Assembly: GCF_005938105.1 (NCBI RefSeq)
Contig: NZ_VCPE01000006.1
Location: 186,001-250,000, forward strand
Origin: Brucella haematophila
Lineage (GTDB): Bacteria; Pseudomonadota; Alphaproteobacteria; Rhizobiales; Rhizobiaceae
Direction: 5' to 3'
DNA: 64,000 bases
Shown: piece after piece, positions 7,413 through 16,033 of the stretch
How positions within the stretch are numbered: the stretch's first letter is position 1
How the letters are laid out: the number at the start of each line of letters is the position of its first letter
Program-made: the position numbers and the translations under genes
The notes under the pieces: model-generated
Told to the model about the DNA's origin: nothing
Databases searched by the model: none
What the model saw: only the letters and a program-made list of their open reading frames with translations

Positions 7413-9686
7413 ATGGCAAATCTTACTTCCGTTCTCACTGTTCGGCTGATCGATGCCGTTGCCGGTCCCGCTCGCGCCGCCGCGAACTCAATTCGGGGCA
7501 TCGGCAATGCCGTTGACAGCACAAACGCGCGTCGCCTCGCCATTGGCGGGGCGGTCAGTACGATGGTTTCCGACGTTGGCAAGCAAACGCAAATCCTAAA
7601 GCGGAACCTTCACAGCATGACCACCGGGCTTTCAATGCCCGCTGGTTTCTTGACGTTCTTTGGCGCGCGCGCCGTTTATGACTTCGAAAAGACGTCGAAC
7701 GCTCTGCAAGCTGTTACCGACATAACGGATGAACAGCGCAAATCTATCCAAAGCTACGCGAAGGAACTCAACGAGCTTTTCCCGGCCACAAATTCGGAAA
7801 TCATGAAAGGCGCTTACGAACTCGGCCGAGCCGGGTTCAAGTATGACCAGATCATGGGTTCCATGAAGGGCATGCTTAACCTCGCGCTGGCTGGCGATAT
7901 AGCGATCAAGGAAAGTTCCGATATCGCGACGAACATTCTGACCGCGATGCGCCTTCCAATGAAGACGGTCGAGCAAGCATCGGACAGCCTGACCCGCGTG
8001 AACGACGCCCTCGCCTATTCCGCGTCGAACTCGAACACCGACGTCCGCATGATGGGCGAAACATTCAAGTACGTCGGCCCGATGGCCGCCGCTGCGGGAC
8101 TGTCAATCGAACAAGTCGCGGCGGCTTCGATGGTTATGGCTCGAAACGGCATCCGCGCAAGCGAGGCGGGCGTCGCAATGCGATCCGCGCTCGTCCGCAT
8201 GGTCCGGCCGACAAAGCCAATGCTGCAAGCTCTTGGCCGCCTGAATGTGGACATTGACAAGTTCGTAAAGGGCGGACGACAGATTAGCGCTCAAGACGTG
8301 GTTTCCTCGCTTGCAATCGACGGCATTGATGCAAGCTCATTCTCGAAACAGATTGAGCAAGTTCTCAACGATCCGAGCCTAAATACATCTTTGAGCAAGC
8401 TCTCGGCCAAGCTTGCCGAAATCATCGGCGGCGACGGCACGGCCGTCGACAAGTCTAAGCTCGCCGAAACGATTACGGACGTTCTCACGGCCGCCGGTTC
8501 GGAAGTGGACTTCTTCGGCTTCATTCGCGCCCTGCGCGAAAAGGGTGCCGACCTTGGCGACATTGCACGCATCTTCGATGCTCGACAGGGTTCCCGTCTG
8601 ATTACGCTTCTCGCGGGCGACCTCGACAAGGCTCTTTCCGACGTCGAGAAGAACGCCAAGGGCGCAACCGACCGCATGGCTAAAACGATGATGAAAGGCA
8701 TCGTCGGAGATTGGGCCGAGTTCGAAGCGTCGGTCGAAAATCTATTTGTGTCGATTGCGGAAAGCGGCGTCCTGAAAACCGCGTCCGAAGCCTTCAAACT
8801 TGCCGCTGACGGTTTGAAGTCGCTCGCACAGTCAAACCCGAAGCTCCTCGAATTCGGGACATACGCCCTGATGATTGCGGGTGTGCTCGGGCCGATCGCT
8901 CTTGTCGGCGGAGGCGTGATTTCGTTTTTCACGTCCCTTCTCGCAATGCTGTTGTTGGTGACGAAGATCGGGCGCGGCGCGCTTGGTGTTGCCGGTGCTG
9001 CGATGGGTATCTCCGGGGTCGCTGGCGCTACCGGAGCCGGAGCGGCTGCCGCAGGTGCAGCGGCGGGTGCTGGCGCAGCATCGAAGGGAAGCTCGCTTCT
9101 TGGCAAAGCTGCCAAGGGTGCCGGTATCATCGGCACCGCCTGGACCATCAAGGAAGTGCTCGACGCTGTTGACCCCGAGGGCAATCTTTGGGGCCTCACG
9201 AGCGGCATTGACGCATGGATCGAAAGCAAGACCGGCATCAACCCGTCGAAGGTCGGCGGTAGTCAGCGGGTCGGCCCGGAAGCAACCGCCGAGGAAGGCC
9301 GGACACATGACATTTCCGAATGGCAAGCCCGCCAAGCGGAAATCGACGCCCGACTTGCGCAAATCGAGAAAAACACCCACCCGGCCATGCGGGACATGCC
9401 GAATATAGAGCGGGATAATTTGCAGACCGAGCGTTCGATGCTCGACCAGCAAATCAATGCGGCAATACCGCAGGCGCAGCCTGCCGAGGCTGCGGCGGCC
9501 GCCAAGCAAACGATGGACGGATACAACGCCGCGCTATCGACCGAACTTTCGGCCGCCGAGCAGCAAATTGATGCATTCATGGCGCGCATCAAGCAAAAGA
9601 TGGCGACGACGCTTAGCCCGGTGATTTCACCGCGCCTTGATACGTCGTCAATCTCGGGGCTTCACGCTGATATAGGGGTTGAATAA
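7413..9686 (+). CDS. tail tape measure protein of the contractile prophage
   Basis: This 757-residue protein has the TP901 tape measure core near residues 90-300 (for example MKGAYELGRAGFKYDQIMG and AASMVMARNGIRASEAGVAM). Hydrophobic segments lie near residues 485-520 and an Ala/Gly-rich hydrophobic stretch near 530-560; a coiled-coil region follows. Tape measure proteins set tail length and help deliver DNA. The gene starts directly after the gpE' stop and its TAA overlaps the ATG of the U-like gene (TAATG). The first residues (MANLTS...) resemble those of the separate tape measure protein at 21794-24145. Confidence 0.9.
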   Translation: MANLTSVLTVRLIDAVAGPARAAANSIRGIGNAVDSTNARRLAIGGAVSTMVSDVGKQTQILKRNLHSMTTGLSMPAGFLTFFGARAVYDFEKTSNALQAVTDITDEQRKSIQSYAKELNELFPATNSEIMKGAYELGRAGFKYDQIMGSMKGMLNLALAGDIAIKESSDIATNILTAMRLPMKTVEQASDSLTRVNDALAYSASNSNTDVRMMGETFKYVGPMAAAAGLSIEQVAAASMVMARNGIRASEAGVAMRSALVRMVRPTKPMLQALGRLNVDIDKFVKGGRQISAQDVVSSLAIDGIDASSFSKQIEQVLNDPSLNTSLSKLSAKLAEIIGGDGTAVDKSKLAETITDVLTAAGSEVDFFGFIRALREKGADLGDIARIFDARQGSRLITLLAGDLDKALSDVEKNAKGATDRMAKTMMKGIVGDWAEFEASVENLFVSIAESGVLKTASEAFKLAADGLKSLAQSNPKLLEFGTYALMIAGVLGPIALVGGGVISFFTSLLAMLLLVTKIGRGALGVAGAAMGISGVAGATGAGAAAAGAAAGAGAASKGSSLLGKAAKGAGIIGTAWTIKEVLDAVDPEGNLWGLTSGIDAWIESKTGINPSKVGGSQRVGPEATAEEGRTHDISEWQARQAEIDARLAQIEKNTHPAMRDMPNIERDNLQTERSMLDQQINAAIPQAQPAEAAAAAKQTMDGYNAALSTELSAAEQQIDAFMARIKQKMATTLSPVISPRLDTSSISGLHADIGVE

Positions 9687-10108
9687 TGCTTTTCCTTCTC
9701 GGCGCATTGTCATTTGAGATTTGGCCGCTCAATCCCATCGGCACCGATAGCGAGAACGGCGGCGACTACGTCGAAAAGCCGGTCATGGGCCGACGACCGC
9801 CGCTCGAATTTGTCGGTGAAGCTACCGAAAGCTTTTCGTTCTCGGCCGTACTGTTCCCCGAAAAGCTCGGCGGGCTTGAAAAGCTCGACCAGCTTCACGC
9901 CATTCGAAAAAGCGGCATTCCTCAATACCTCATGCGAGGCGATGGGAAGCCACTCGGCTGGTTTGGTGTGACGGGCGTTAAGGAACAAGGTTCCTACCTT
10001 TCGGCGAAGGGCGTCGGGCAGCAAATCAACGTCGAAATCAGTTTGCTGCGGGGCGATGCTCCACAAGATGCAGACTATTTCGCATCGGTAATAGGGATGC
10101 TGGCATGA
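9686..10108 (+). CDS. tail protein U (gpU-like)
   Basis: This 140-residue protein matches P2 gpU in size, position after the tape measure gene, and sequence: an N-terminal LGALSFEIWPLNP strand pair and a central FSFSAVLFPEKLGG segment. gpU family proteins act at the end of the tail in assembly. It overlaps the tape measure stop by one base and the next ORF by four bases (ATGA), so the U-X pair is translationally coupled. Confidence 0.88.
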   Translation: MLFLLGALSFEIWPLNPIGTDSENGGDYVEKPVMGRRPPLEFVGEATESFSFSAVLFPEKLGGLEKLDQLHAIRKSGIPQYLMRGDGKPLGWFGVTGVKEQGSYLSAKGVGQQINVEISLLRGDAPQDADYFASVIGMLA

Positions 10109-10344
10109 GTTACCAAGGCAACGCGGAAACGATCGTCGTCAAAGGGGAAGCTATCACGCTTCCCCTTCTTGTTTGGCGACGCTTCAAAAGGCAGCCCACC
10201 GGCTTTGTTGAGCGCGTTCTCGACTTGAACCCTGGCATTGCCGACCTCGGCCCCTTCTTGCCGGTCGGAACCGAAATTCTGTTCCCGATCGATGCGCCTG
10301 AATTGCAGACGAAGGAACGAGACACCGTTCATCTTTGGGATTGA
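10105..10344 (+). CDS. tail protein X (gpX-like, LysM-type)
   Basis: This 79-residue protein matches P2 gpX, a small LysM-like baseplate-region protein. The pattern (start of a KGEAITLPLLVWRRF strand-helix, then LDLNPGIADLGPFLPVGTEI, then a C-terminal strand) is that of a single LysM fold. It overlaps the U gene by ATGA and precedes gpD, the order seen in P2. Confidence 0.87.
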   Translation: MSYQGNAETIVVKGEAITLPLLVWRRFKRQPTGFVERVLDLNPGIADLGPFLPVGTEILFPIDAPELQTKERDTVHLWD

Positions 10345-10348
10345 TCGA

Positions 10349-11503
10349 ATGACAACGAGCAAAAAAACAGAGTGCGTTGTCATCGTCGACGGGCGCGACA
10401 TTTCCAGCGCCCTAATGCCCCGGCTCCTTAATCTGAATATTTCGGATAAAGCGGGTGCATCGAGTGACACGGTTCGCATCGACCTTGACGACGCGGACGG
10501 GAAGATCCTCCTCCCGAGCGAAGGCGTTTCTATCTCTGTTTCGCTTGGCACGGTCGGGAAAGGCGCAGGCGTTGTCTTTCGTGGCGTCGTTGATGAAGTC
10601 CGTTCTAAAGGCTCGCGGAGCGAGGGCCGAGTTCTGTCGATCAGCGGAAAAGGCTTCGACGCGCAGGGGAAGGCAAAGCAACAGCAAGAAAAGCATTGGG
10701 ACGAAAAGAAGCTCGGCGACGTTTTCGGCGAGGCGGCAAAGCTCGGCGGGATCGAAAGCGTTCGCGTCGACGAAGAACTCGCCTCGATCGTGCGGCCCTA
10801 TTGGGCGATGCAATCGGAAAGCTTCATTCATTTTGGCGAACGTCTCGCGCGTGAAGTCGGCGGGACTTTCAAAATCTCGAATGACGTTGCGATCCTCGCC
10901 AAACGCAACGGCGGCAAGTCAGCCAGCGGGAAACCGCTCGCTGTCATCAACGCGGCCTACGGCGACAATCTTATCGCTTGGGATATCGCCCCCGTCACCG
11001 GCCGCCCTCGATACTCGAAAACTAAAACCCGTTGGTACGACGCCAAATCCGGCACGTGGAAAACGGAAGAAGTCGAGATTGAGGACGAAAAGGCCGAGGC
11101 CGAGTTCACCAGCCGTTACCCGGCCGGAGATGCTGCCGAAGCCAAGCGCTTGTCAGAAAGCCGAAAGGCGGACAGCGAGCGCGCCAAGGGCGAAGGCTCG
11201 ATCACGATCGACGGCAATGCCGATGCGCAGCCCGAGGGAACGGTCAATCTAAGCGGTTCGCGTCCCGGAATTGACGGAACGTATCGCATTGACACCGTCA
11301 ATCATGACTTTTCGCGCTCGACGGGTTGGGTGACCCGCCTCGACGTCAAACAACCGCAAGGCGACGCGGGGAAGGACAAGCGCAAGTCCTCCAATAAAAG
11401 CCGCTCCGGCGGTCGGGCCGCACCGCCGTCGTCTTCAACATCGAATAGCGGGCAGGCAGGCACGCCGTCCCTGTCAGGCAATCCCGACAGCAATATCGCT
11501 TAA
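10349..11503 (+). CDS. gpD late control / tail hub protein
   Basis: This 384-residue protein belongs to the P2 gpD family, the baseplate hub related to T4 gp27, historically called late control protein D. Supporting segments are DISSALMPRLLNLNISD near the N-terminus, RPYWAMQSESFIHFGERLA (residues about 150-170), and the C-terminal PGIDGTYRIDTVNHDFSRS region that forms the hub barrel. The last 50 residues are a Ser/Gly/Lys-rich tail. The ATG at 10349 is 2 bp after the X stop; an in-frame ATG at 10238 would overlap X extensively and is rejected. Confidence 0.9.
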   Translation: MTTSKKTECVVIVDGRDISSALMPRLLNLNISDKAGASSDTVRIDLDDADGKILLPSEGVSISVSLGTVGKGAGVVFRGVVDEVRSKGSRSEGRVLSISGKGFDAQGKAKQQQEKHWDEKKLGDVFGEAAKLGGIESVRVDEELASIVRPYWAMQSESFIHFGERLAREVGGTFKISNDVAILAKRNGGKSASGKPLAVINAAYGDNLIAWDIAPVTGRPRYSKTKTRWYDAKSGTWKTEEVEIEDEKAEAEFTSRYPAGDAAEAKRLSESRKADSERAKGEGSITIDGNADAQPEGTVNLSGSRPGIDGTYRIDTVNHDFSRSTGWVTRLDVKQPQGDAGKDKRKSSNKSRSGGRAAPPSSSTSNSGQAGTPSLSGNPDSNIA

Positions 11504-11544
11504 GCGCCGCCGCTTCGGCGGCTTCCCCACCGAAAGGAAATCGC

Positions 11545-12219
11545 ATGACTACCGTGCTGACTATTCAGCGGCGGTTGGCTTCGCTCGGCTACAATCCGGG
11601 CGCGGCTGACGGCTTGATCGGCCCAAAGACGCTAACCGCAATCGATGCGGCACTTACAGCCCTCGCGGGCAAGGGAGCCGCAGCGCCAAGCCCTGCGGTT
11701 CGCTTTTTGCCGGAAGAATGGCTCCCTTGGGCGCAGATGCAACGTGTCATCGTCCATTGGACCGCCGGGGCAAACAAGGCGAGCGCGGTCGATAAGGCTC
11801 ATTATCATGTGCTTATCGAAGGCGACGGCAATCCGGTGAAGGGCGACCCGTCGATCGCTGCAAACCAAGCGCCGGTTTCGTCCGGCTACGCCGCTCACAC
11901 ACTGAATTGTAATAGCGGCTCGATTGGCCTGTCGCTCTGCGGCATGGCCGGTGCGGTCGAGAAGCCGTTCAACGCTGGCAAATATCCAATCACCCGGCAG
12001 CAATGGGAGGCGGCGATTAAAGCCGTGGCCGACCTTTGTCGCCGCTATTCGATCCCGGTTACCCCGTCGACCGTGCTCTCGCATGCCGAAGTGCAGCGCA
12101 CGCTTGGCATTCAGCAGCGGGGGAAATGGGACATTGCGATCTTGCCGTTTGAGCCTTCGCTCAACACGGCCGCCAAGGTCGGCGACGCATTCCGCGCCGC
12201 CGTCAAAGCAATCCTCTAA
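11545..12219 (+). CDS. endolysin: N-acetylmuramoyl-L-alanine amidase with peptidoglycan-binding domain
   Basis: This 224-residue protein has an N-terminal PG_binding_1 domain (residues about 5-40, IQRRLASLGYNPGAADGLIG) and an Amidase_2 domain (about 60-205). Likely zinc ligands are H71 in VIVHWTAG, H180 in VLSHAEV and D196 in KWDIAI. It cleaves the amide bond between muramic acid and the stem peptide during lysis. No signal peptide is evident, so release should depend on a holin; two candidates follow. AAAGGAAA precedes the ATG. A GC hairpin without a T-run at 11505-11523 separates it from gpD. Confidence 0.9.
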   Translation: MTTVLTIQRRLASLGYNPGAADGLIGPKTLTAIDAALTALAGKGAAAPSPAVRFLPEEWLPWAQMQRVIVHWTAGANKASAVDKAHYHVLIEGDGNPVKGDPSIAANQAPVSSGYAAHTLNCNSGSIGLSLCGMAGAVEKPFNAGKYPITRQQWEAAIKAVADLCRRYSIPVTPSTVLSHAEVQRTLGIQQRGKWDIAILPFEPSLNTAAKVGDAFRAAVKAIL

Positions 12220-12236
12220 CCGAAGGAGAATTCGGA

Positions 12237-12680
12237 ATGAGATTTTTCTCTATGATCGGTGTGGCAGTGTGCGCGGTTGCGGCTCTTGCTCTCGCGCTCC
12301 CGGCCGTTGCGACGGCCGAGGCGGCTTCTTCGCCGCCGGGCTTTTTCGAAAGCGTGAACCCGCTTCTCTTTAACCTCGTGTCGGCTGCTATCGCCGTCGG
12401 CGTGGGCTACGCGATCAAGCGGTTTACCGATTGGACCGGCATCGCAATCGAGGCGAAGCACCGCGAGGCGCTTCAATCGGCACTCGAAAACGCTGCACGG
12501 CTGGCAATAGGGCACCTTGAAAGCAAGCTGGTCGGGAAGCCGGTCGACCGAAGTAACCCGGCACTATTGGCCGCGACCAAATACGTTCGGCAGTCGGTTC
12601 CCGATGCGGTCGGCTTCTTCAAGCTGACGGACGATAAGATTACCGACCTTATCAGTCCAAAACTCATTCCGAAGGCGTAG
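12237..12680 (+). CDS. phage membrane protein, LLH-type holin candidate
   Basis: This 147-residue protein starts with a hydrophobic signal/anchor (about 3-28, ending near ATAEAA) and has a second hydrophobic segment at about 40-58 (LLFNLVSAAIAVGVGYAI). The soluble C-terminal part has the ALENAARLA...YVRQSVPDAV pattern and TDDKITDLI end of the phage LLH-type holin family. It is 17 bp downstream of the endolysin, with AAGGAG upstream of the ATG. It could be the holin or an antiholin; a second holin candidate lies at 13036. Confidence 0.6.
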   Translation: MRFFSMIGVAVCAVAALALALPAVATAEAASSPPGFFESVNPLLFNLVSAAIAVGVGYAIKRFTDWTGIAIEAKHREALQSALENAARLAIGHLESKLVGKPVDRSNPALLAATKYVRQSVPDAVGFFKLTDDKITDLISPKLIPKA

Positions 12681-12685
12681 CGCCA

Positions 12686-12913
12686 ATGTCTACGATCCTT
12701 CTCGGCATTCTAACGGGGGCGGCTGCAATAGCCGCCCTTTTCTACAAAGCGTTTTCTGCGGGCAAAAAGGTGCAATCCGCCGAAGACTTAAGGGGCAAGG
12801 CGGACAGCTATGAAAAGGAAATCGAAAGGATCGGCCGCGCTGCCGATGCTCGTGCTTCTGCCGAGCGTGATGCTCGCGGCGGGATGCTCGATGACGAGTG
12901 GACAAGGGATTAA
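12686..12913 (+). CDS. inner-membrane spanin (Rz/LysB-like)
   Basis: This 75-residue protein has one N-terminal membrane segment (about 4-24, LLGILTGAAAIAALFYKAF) followed by a charged helical part that could form a coiled coil. Together with the lipoprotein encoded inside it in the +1 frame (12810-13049) it has the architecture of an i-spanin/o-spanin pair, which fuses inner and outer membranes at the end of lysis. It is short for an i-spanin. The family assignment rests on architecture and position in the lysis cassette. Confidence 0.7.
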   Translation: MSTILLGILTGAAAIAALFYKAFSAGKKVQSAEDLRGKADSYEKEIERIGRAADARASAERDARGGMLDDEWTRD

Positions 12914-13049
12914 GCAAGATGTGGACACGGACGCAGTTTGCACAGTCTGGCTGCCGATCTCGTCGAGCAAGAGCGACACGGCACAAACGAGGATCGAAGT
13001 TAAGGGCAGCAATGCCGCCCGGAAAGAATGGTGCAATGTCGCTTCATGA
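12810..13049 (+). CDS. outer-membrane spanin lipoprotein (Rz1/LysC-like), embedded
   Basis: This 79-residue protein begins inside the i-spanin gene in another frame and extends 136 bp past it. It has a signal peptide with lipobox LAAGC, giving lipid-modified Cys26. The mature part has a C-x-x-W-L-P-I segment and ends in a C-N-V-A-S motif; two Cys could form a disulphide. Frame-embedded o-spanins are a hallmark of tailed phages of Gram-negative hosts. It also overlaps the start of the next gene by 14 bp. Confidence 0.75.
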   Translation: MKRKSKGSAALPMLVLLPSVMLAAGCSMTSGQGIKQDVDTDAVCTVWLPISSSKSDTAQTRIEVKGSNAARKEWCNVAS

Positions 13050-13368
13050 ATTCCTTACGAACCTCGGCCTCAACCCTAACTTTATCGTCGCGGGCACGGC
13101 AGGCGGCTTTCTGCGGGCGCTATCCCGAAAGCAGTTCAAAATTCGGGAAGTCGTCTTCTCGCCGATATGTGGCGCACTTGCTGCGGCATATCTAACCGAG
13201 CCGATCATCCACTACGCCCGCATGATGAATTGGCCTATGCCAACCGATGGCGCACCCGAGGCCACGAACAACGCAGCGGCCTTCATTGTCGGCGTCATTG
13301 CAATGTGGATTACCGACATTCTGACCGACCGCCTTATGCGCTTTGTAAAATCGCGAGAGAAAGAATAG
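13036..13368 (+). CDS. three-TM phage protein, second holin candidate
   Basis: This 110-residue protein is predicted to have three membrane segments: about 15-30 (FIVAGTAGGFLRAL), 40-56 (VVFSPICGALAAAYL) and 78-97 (AAAFIVGVIAMWITDIL), with a positively charged C-terminus. That is the layout of class I holins. The ATG at 13036 lies at the end of the o-spanin gene; upstream in-frame starts are rejected because they run inside the spanin genes. A strong terminator follows directly, so this is the last gene of the late operon. Confidence 0.62.
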   Translation: MSLHEFLTNLGLNPNFIVAGTAGGFLRALSRKQFKIREVVFSPICGALAAAYLTEPIIHYARMMNWPMPTDGAPEATNNAAAFIVGVIAMWITDILTDRLMRFVKSREKE

Positions 13369-13373
13369 AGAAA

Positions 13374-13410
13374 GCCCCGCTCGGTTAACCGCCGAGCGGG
13401 GCTTTTTTTT
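13374..13410 (+). terminator. terminator of the phage late operon
   Basis: An 11-bp perfect stem (GCCCCGCTCGG at 13374-13384 with its complement at 13392-13402) is followed by eight T. It separates the late operon from the convergent recombinase gene. Confidence 0.9.
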
Positions 13411-13424
13411 GTTTTCTGGCATTA

Positions 13425-15101
13425 TCAAGCGTAAAACCGGCCGATCTTGTGCGAAATCCTTTGTTTTTGGTGTGGTAGCGAGTGGGGAGTTCGAACAGAA
13501 CGGGCCTCCGCTACCATTTTGTTAGCCGCTTTCGGAAGAAAGCCGTTTTCTATGTCTTCTCCAAGCAGTCGCGCGAGTTTTCCACGCACTTGAACTACCG
13601 GCGCTGTACGCGGTTCGGTTGGATAAACGACGACGCTATCCACAACGCTGCGTAGCGTCTGGACAACGGCTTCGGTTATTTCCACCGGCCCTTTCGTCAA
13701 AATACGCCCAAGTTCTTCCATATCGCCGCGCAACGCCGCAATCGTCGCGGGATGCACGTCAATCTTCGGCGGCGGTGGCTGCATCGACAAATCAGCCTTG
13801 ATGCGAACAATCTCTGGATCGATTTCTTTCTTGCGCTCCATCAACTTGTCTTCCGACAAGACACCTTTGATGCAGAGGTCAATCGCGCGCTCCAACTCGC
13901 TTTCAAGACGCGCTAGTCGTTTTTCCAAGATAGAACGCGTGTTGTTGATTTCGGCGGCCTTCTGCCGCCGATCTTGAAGAAAGGCGTCTAGATAGGCTTG
14001 AAGCAATTCAGGCTTTGAAAATTGCTGGCGCAGCATTTCGACCGTACCGGCCTCAATGTCCTCAAGGTGATATTTGCGCTTATGATCGCAAGCGCCTGTC
14101 TCGCGCGTGCGGACGCATCGGACACGCATTCGGCCCCGGTTGTAGCCGTCAAGCGTCATGCCGCCACCGCACTTTCCGCATTTGAGAAGACCAGACAGCA
14201 TTCGCGGACGCTTCGGCGCGCGCTCCGGTGACATATTAAACGTGCGTTCCTCTATACGGGCCTGCACCTTTGCCGCCGTTTCCTCATCAACAATCCGCAA
14301 AGCTGGTACGCTCTTACGCTGCCATTCGCTTTCGGGATTGTTCCGGCTCACGCGCTTGCCCGTTTCAGGATCGCGGACCATCGTAACGCGGTTCCAAATC
14401 AGTTCGCCGTAATAGATGGGATTGCGCAACATGCCATTCTGGCGCGCTTTCGAGCCGTTAAGCGTCGAAGCGTTCCAAACCGCGCCTCGCGGCGGGACAA
14501 TACCGTCGCGGTTCAAATCAATCGCGATCTGCCGAGGCGTTCTACCCAACGCATACTCCCTGAATATGCGCCGAACGACAGCGGCTTCGTCTTCGTCAAT
14601 GACCAATTCGCCCGGCTTGCCGAGAACCGGCTTATAGCCGAACGCCTTGCCGCCTGCCGATAAGCCGTCGCGAACACGGCCAGACATACCGCGCCGAACC
14701 TTGTGCTTGAGGTCTTCAAGATAAATTGCGCCGATCAGGCCACGGATACCGATTTGAATGGTGTCGGCCTTGCCGTCATGGACCGCGATGATATCGATAC
14801 CGAGAAACTTGAGCCGCTTATAGATTGCAGCCATGTCTTCCTGATCGCGCGAAACGCGATCAAGCGCTTCGACAATTACAACGTCAAACTGGTTGTTCTT
14901 TGCGTCCGCGAGAAGCCGCAGGAGGCCATCGCGTTCGATCATAGACGCGCCAGATTTGGCGCGGTCATCATATGTTCGAACGACTTCAAAACCACCTCGC
15001 TCTGCAAAATTCCTGCAAAGGGCGATTTGATCGTCAACGGAGCGATCAGACTGCAATTCTGTACTGAAACGAGCATAAAGGGCTGCGCGGCGAACACTCA
15101 T
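13425..15101 (-). CDS. large serine recombinase (phage integrase)
   Basis: This 558-residue protein has the three parts of large serine integrases. The N-terminal resolvase domain contains YARFSTELQ with catalytic Ser13 and VIVEALDRVSRD. A recombinase domain (about 150-270) includes FGYKPV and NPIYYGELIWNR. A zinc ribbon has Cys pairs in LKCGKCGGGM and RVRCVR...GACDH, followed by a coiled coil (about 370-440). The ATG at 15101 is chosen over one at 15137 because GGAGGG lies 9 nt upstream of it. It probably catalyses prophage integration, with a directionality factor not identified here. It is convergent with the late operon. No att core could be assigned. Confidence 0.9.
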   Translation of the reverse strand: MSVRRAALYARFSTELQSDRSVDDQIALCRNFAERGGFEVVRTYDDRAKSGASMIERDGLLRLLADAKNNQFDVVIVEALDRVSRDQEDMAAIYKRLKFLGIDIIAVHDGKADTIQIGIRGLIGAIYLEDLKHKVRRGMSGRVRDGLSAGGKAFGYKPVLGKPGELVIDEDEAAVVRRIFREYALGRTPRQIAIDLNRDGIVPPRGAVWNASTLNGSKARQNGMLRNPIYYGELIWNRVTMVRDPETGKRVSRNNPESEWQRKSVPALRIVDEETAAKVQARIEERTFNMSPERAPKRPRMLSGLLKCGKCGGGMTLDGYNRGRMRVRCVRTRETGACDHKRKYHLEDIEAGTVEMLRQQFSKPELLQAYLDAFLQDRRQKAAEINNTRSILEKRLARLESELERAIDLCIKGVLSEDKLMERKKEIDPEIVRIKADLSMQPPPPKIDVHPATIAALRGDMEELGRILTKGPVEITEAVVQTLRSVVDSVVVYPTEPRTAPVVQVRGKLARLLGEDIENGFLPKAANKMVAEARSVRTPHSLPHQKQRISHKIGRFYA

Positions 15102-15357
15102 CTTCAAATTCCCTCCATCAACCATAGCAGGAGGCAAAATCTTACCGGGTCAACTCCTGCGTTAACAGCGAAACACGCATCAGTTTTTGTATTCATAATC
15201 CATTGAAATCATGATATTTTGAGGCGTTTCCAAGCCAATCCCGGCCCCGATTATGAGTTAAAAGGGTAAGTCCTGAGGATGCGCAAATTTGCGCCGTGCT
15301 TGTTATTCTTGTTAGCGTGCCGCTGCGGTCTTGATTGTTCCGCAGCGGCATTCATAT

Positions 15358-15702
15358 TCAAGCGGCTTGCCTCTCGACAAAAGCTATTGCCGTCTTCATG
15401 CAGCGCCCATGAGCCGCGCCACATTCAGCGGCTTCGGCAGGGTCGGCGTATTCAGCAGCATTTTCAGCTAGGATTTTCGCGGCGCGCAGAAGCGCCGCCG
15501 CGCTGCTATTTGATAGAGGCCGTGCGTATGATAGAGCGACAAGAACACAATGTGCTTGGTCTGCAAGGCTGGCAATTACTGCGCTGTCTGTAGTCAACGC
15601 GGGATTGGTAAGCACTTCAAGCTCATCATAAATTGCCTCATACACGCCCCATAGGCTGGCGGCGGTATCAGACGTGGAATTGACTTGATCGATATTGGTC
15701 AT
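15358..15702 (-). CDS. small Ala-rich phage hypothetical protein
   Basis: This 114-residue protein is mostly helical, with AALLRAAKILAENAAEYADP near its centre and a Cys-containing C-terminus. The ATG at 15702 (MTNIDQV) is chosen over an upstream in-frame start because AGGGAG lies 7 nt before it. I do not recognise a family. It lies just beyond the recombinase on the same strand, so it may be an early or lysogeny-region phage gene. Confidence 0.5.
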   Translation of the reverse strand: MTNIDQVNSTSDTAASLWGVYEAIYDELEVLTNPALTTDSAVIASLADQAHCVLVALSYARPLSNSSAAALLRAAKILAENAAEYADPAEAAECGAAHGRCMKTAIAFVERQAA

Positions 15703-15762
15703 GGTTCGGCTCCCTGTGTTTGAGAACCGACCGACAGCTTCTAAACTGGCGGTCGGGCTTAA

Positions 15763-15913
15763 CGGGTTAGAAGACCGTGCACAGGACACGGCGGCACGAA
15801 AGCCCCACGTTACGCCCGACCATATAAAAGCCGCCCCAATCGAAATCGGCGGCGCAGTCAGCGCCCTGTGATCTTGCGGCTTCTAACCCGCATCGCTTCT
15901 TTTGAAGCGATGC
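15763..15913. ncRNA. candidate structured RNA between small phage genes
   Basis: The 330-bp gap 15703-16033 has no convincing ORF but nested inverted repeats. CGGGTTAGAAG (15763-15773) is perfectly complementary to CTTCTAACCCG (15880-15890). Within the arms is a GCCGCC/GGCGGC hairpin near 15830-15853. At the right arm sits a perfect 10-bp hairpin with a TTTT loop (15890-15913). This could be a structured RNA or a protein-binding DNA site such as an attachment or replication region. There is no T-run, so it is not a simple terminator. Transcription direction is unknown. Confidence 0.35.
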
Positions 15914-16033
15914 CTAACGCTCCGGTGGTTTGCCATGTAAATCAAGGGCATAAACATATTCGCGGGCAATGATTAAAAGATTATCATTGTCTTTCCTATG
16001 CATCTTCAAACGAATGCTTTTCTCAGACATGGG

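Noticed and set aside
13425-15250. att site beside the serine recombinase
   Set aside because: No pair of short direct repeats could be confirmed, and the left prophage end is outside the window.
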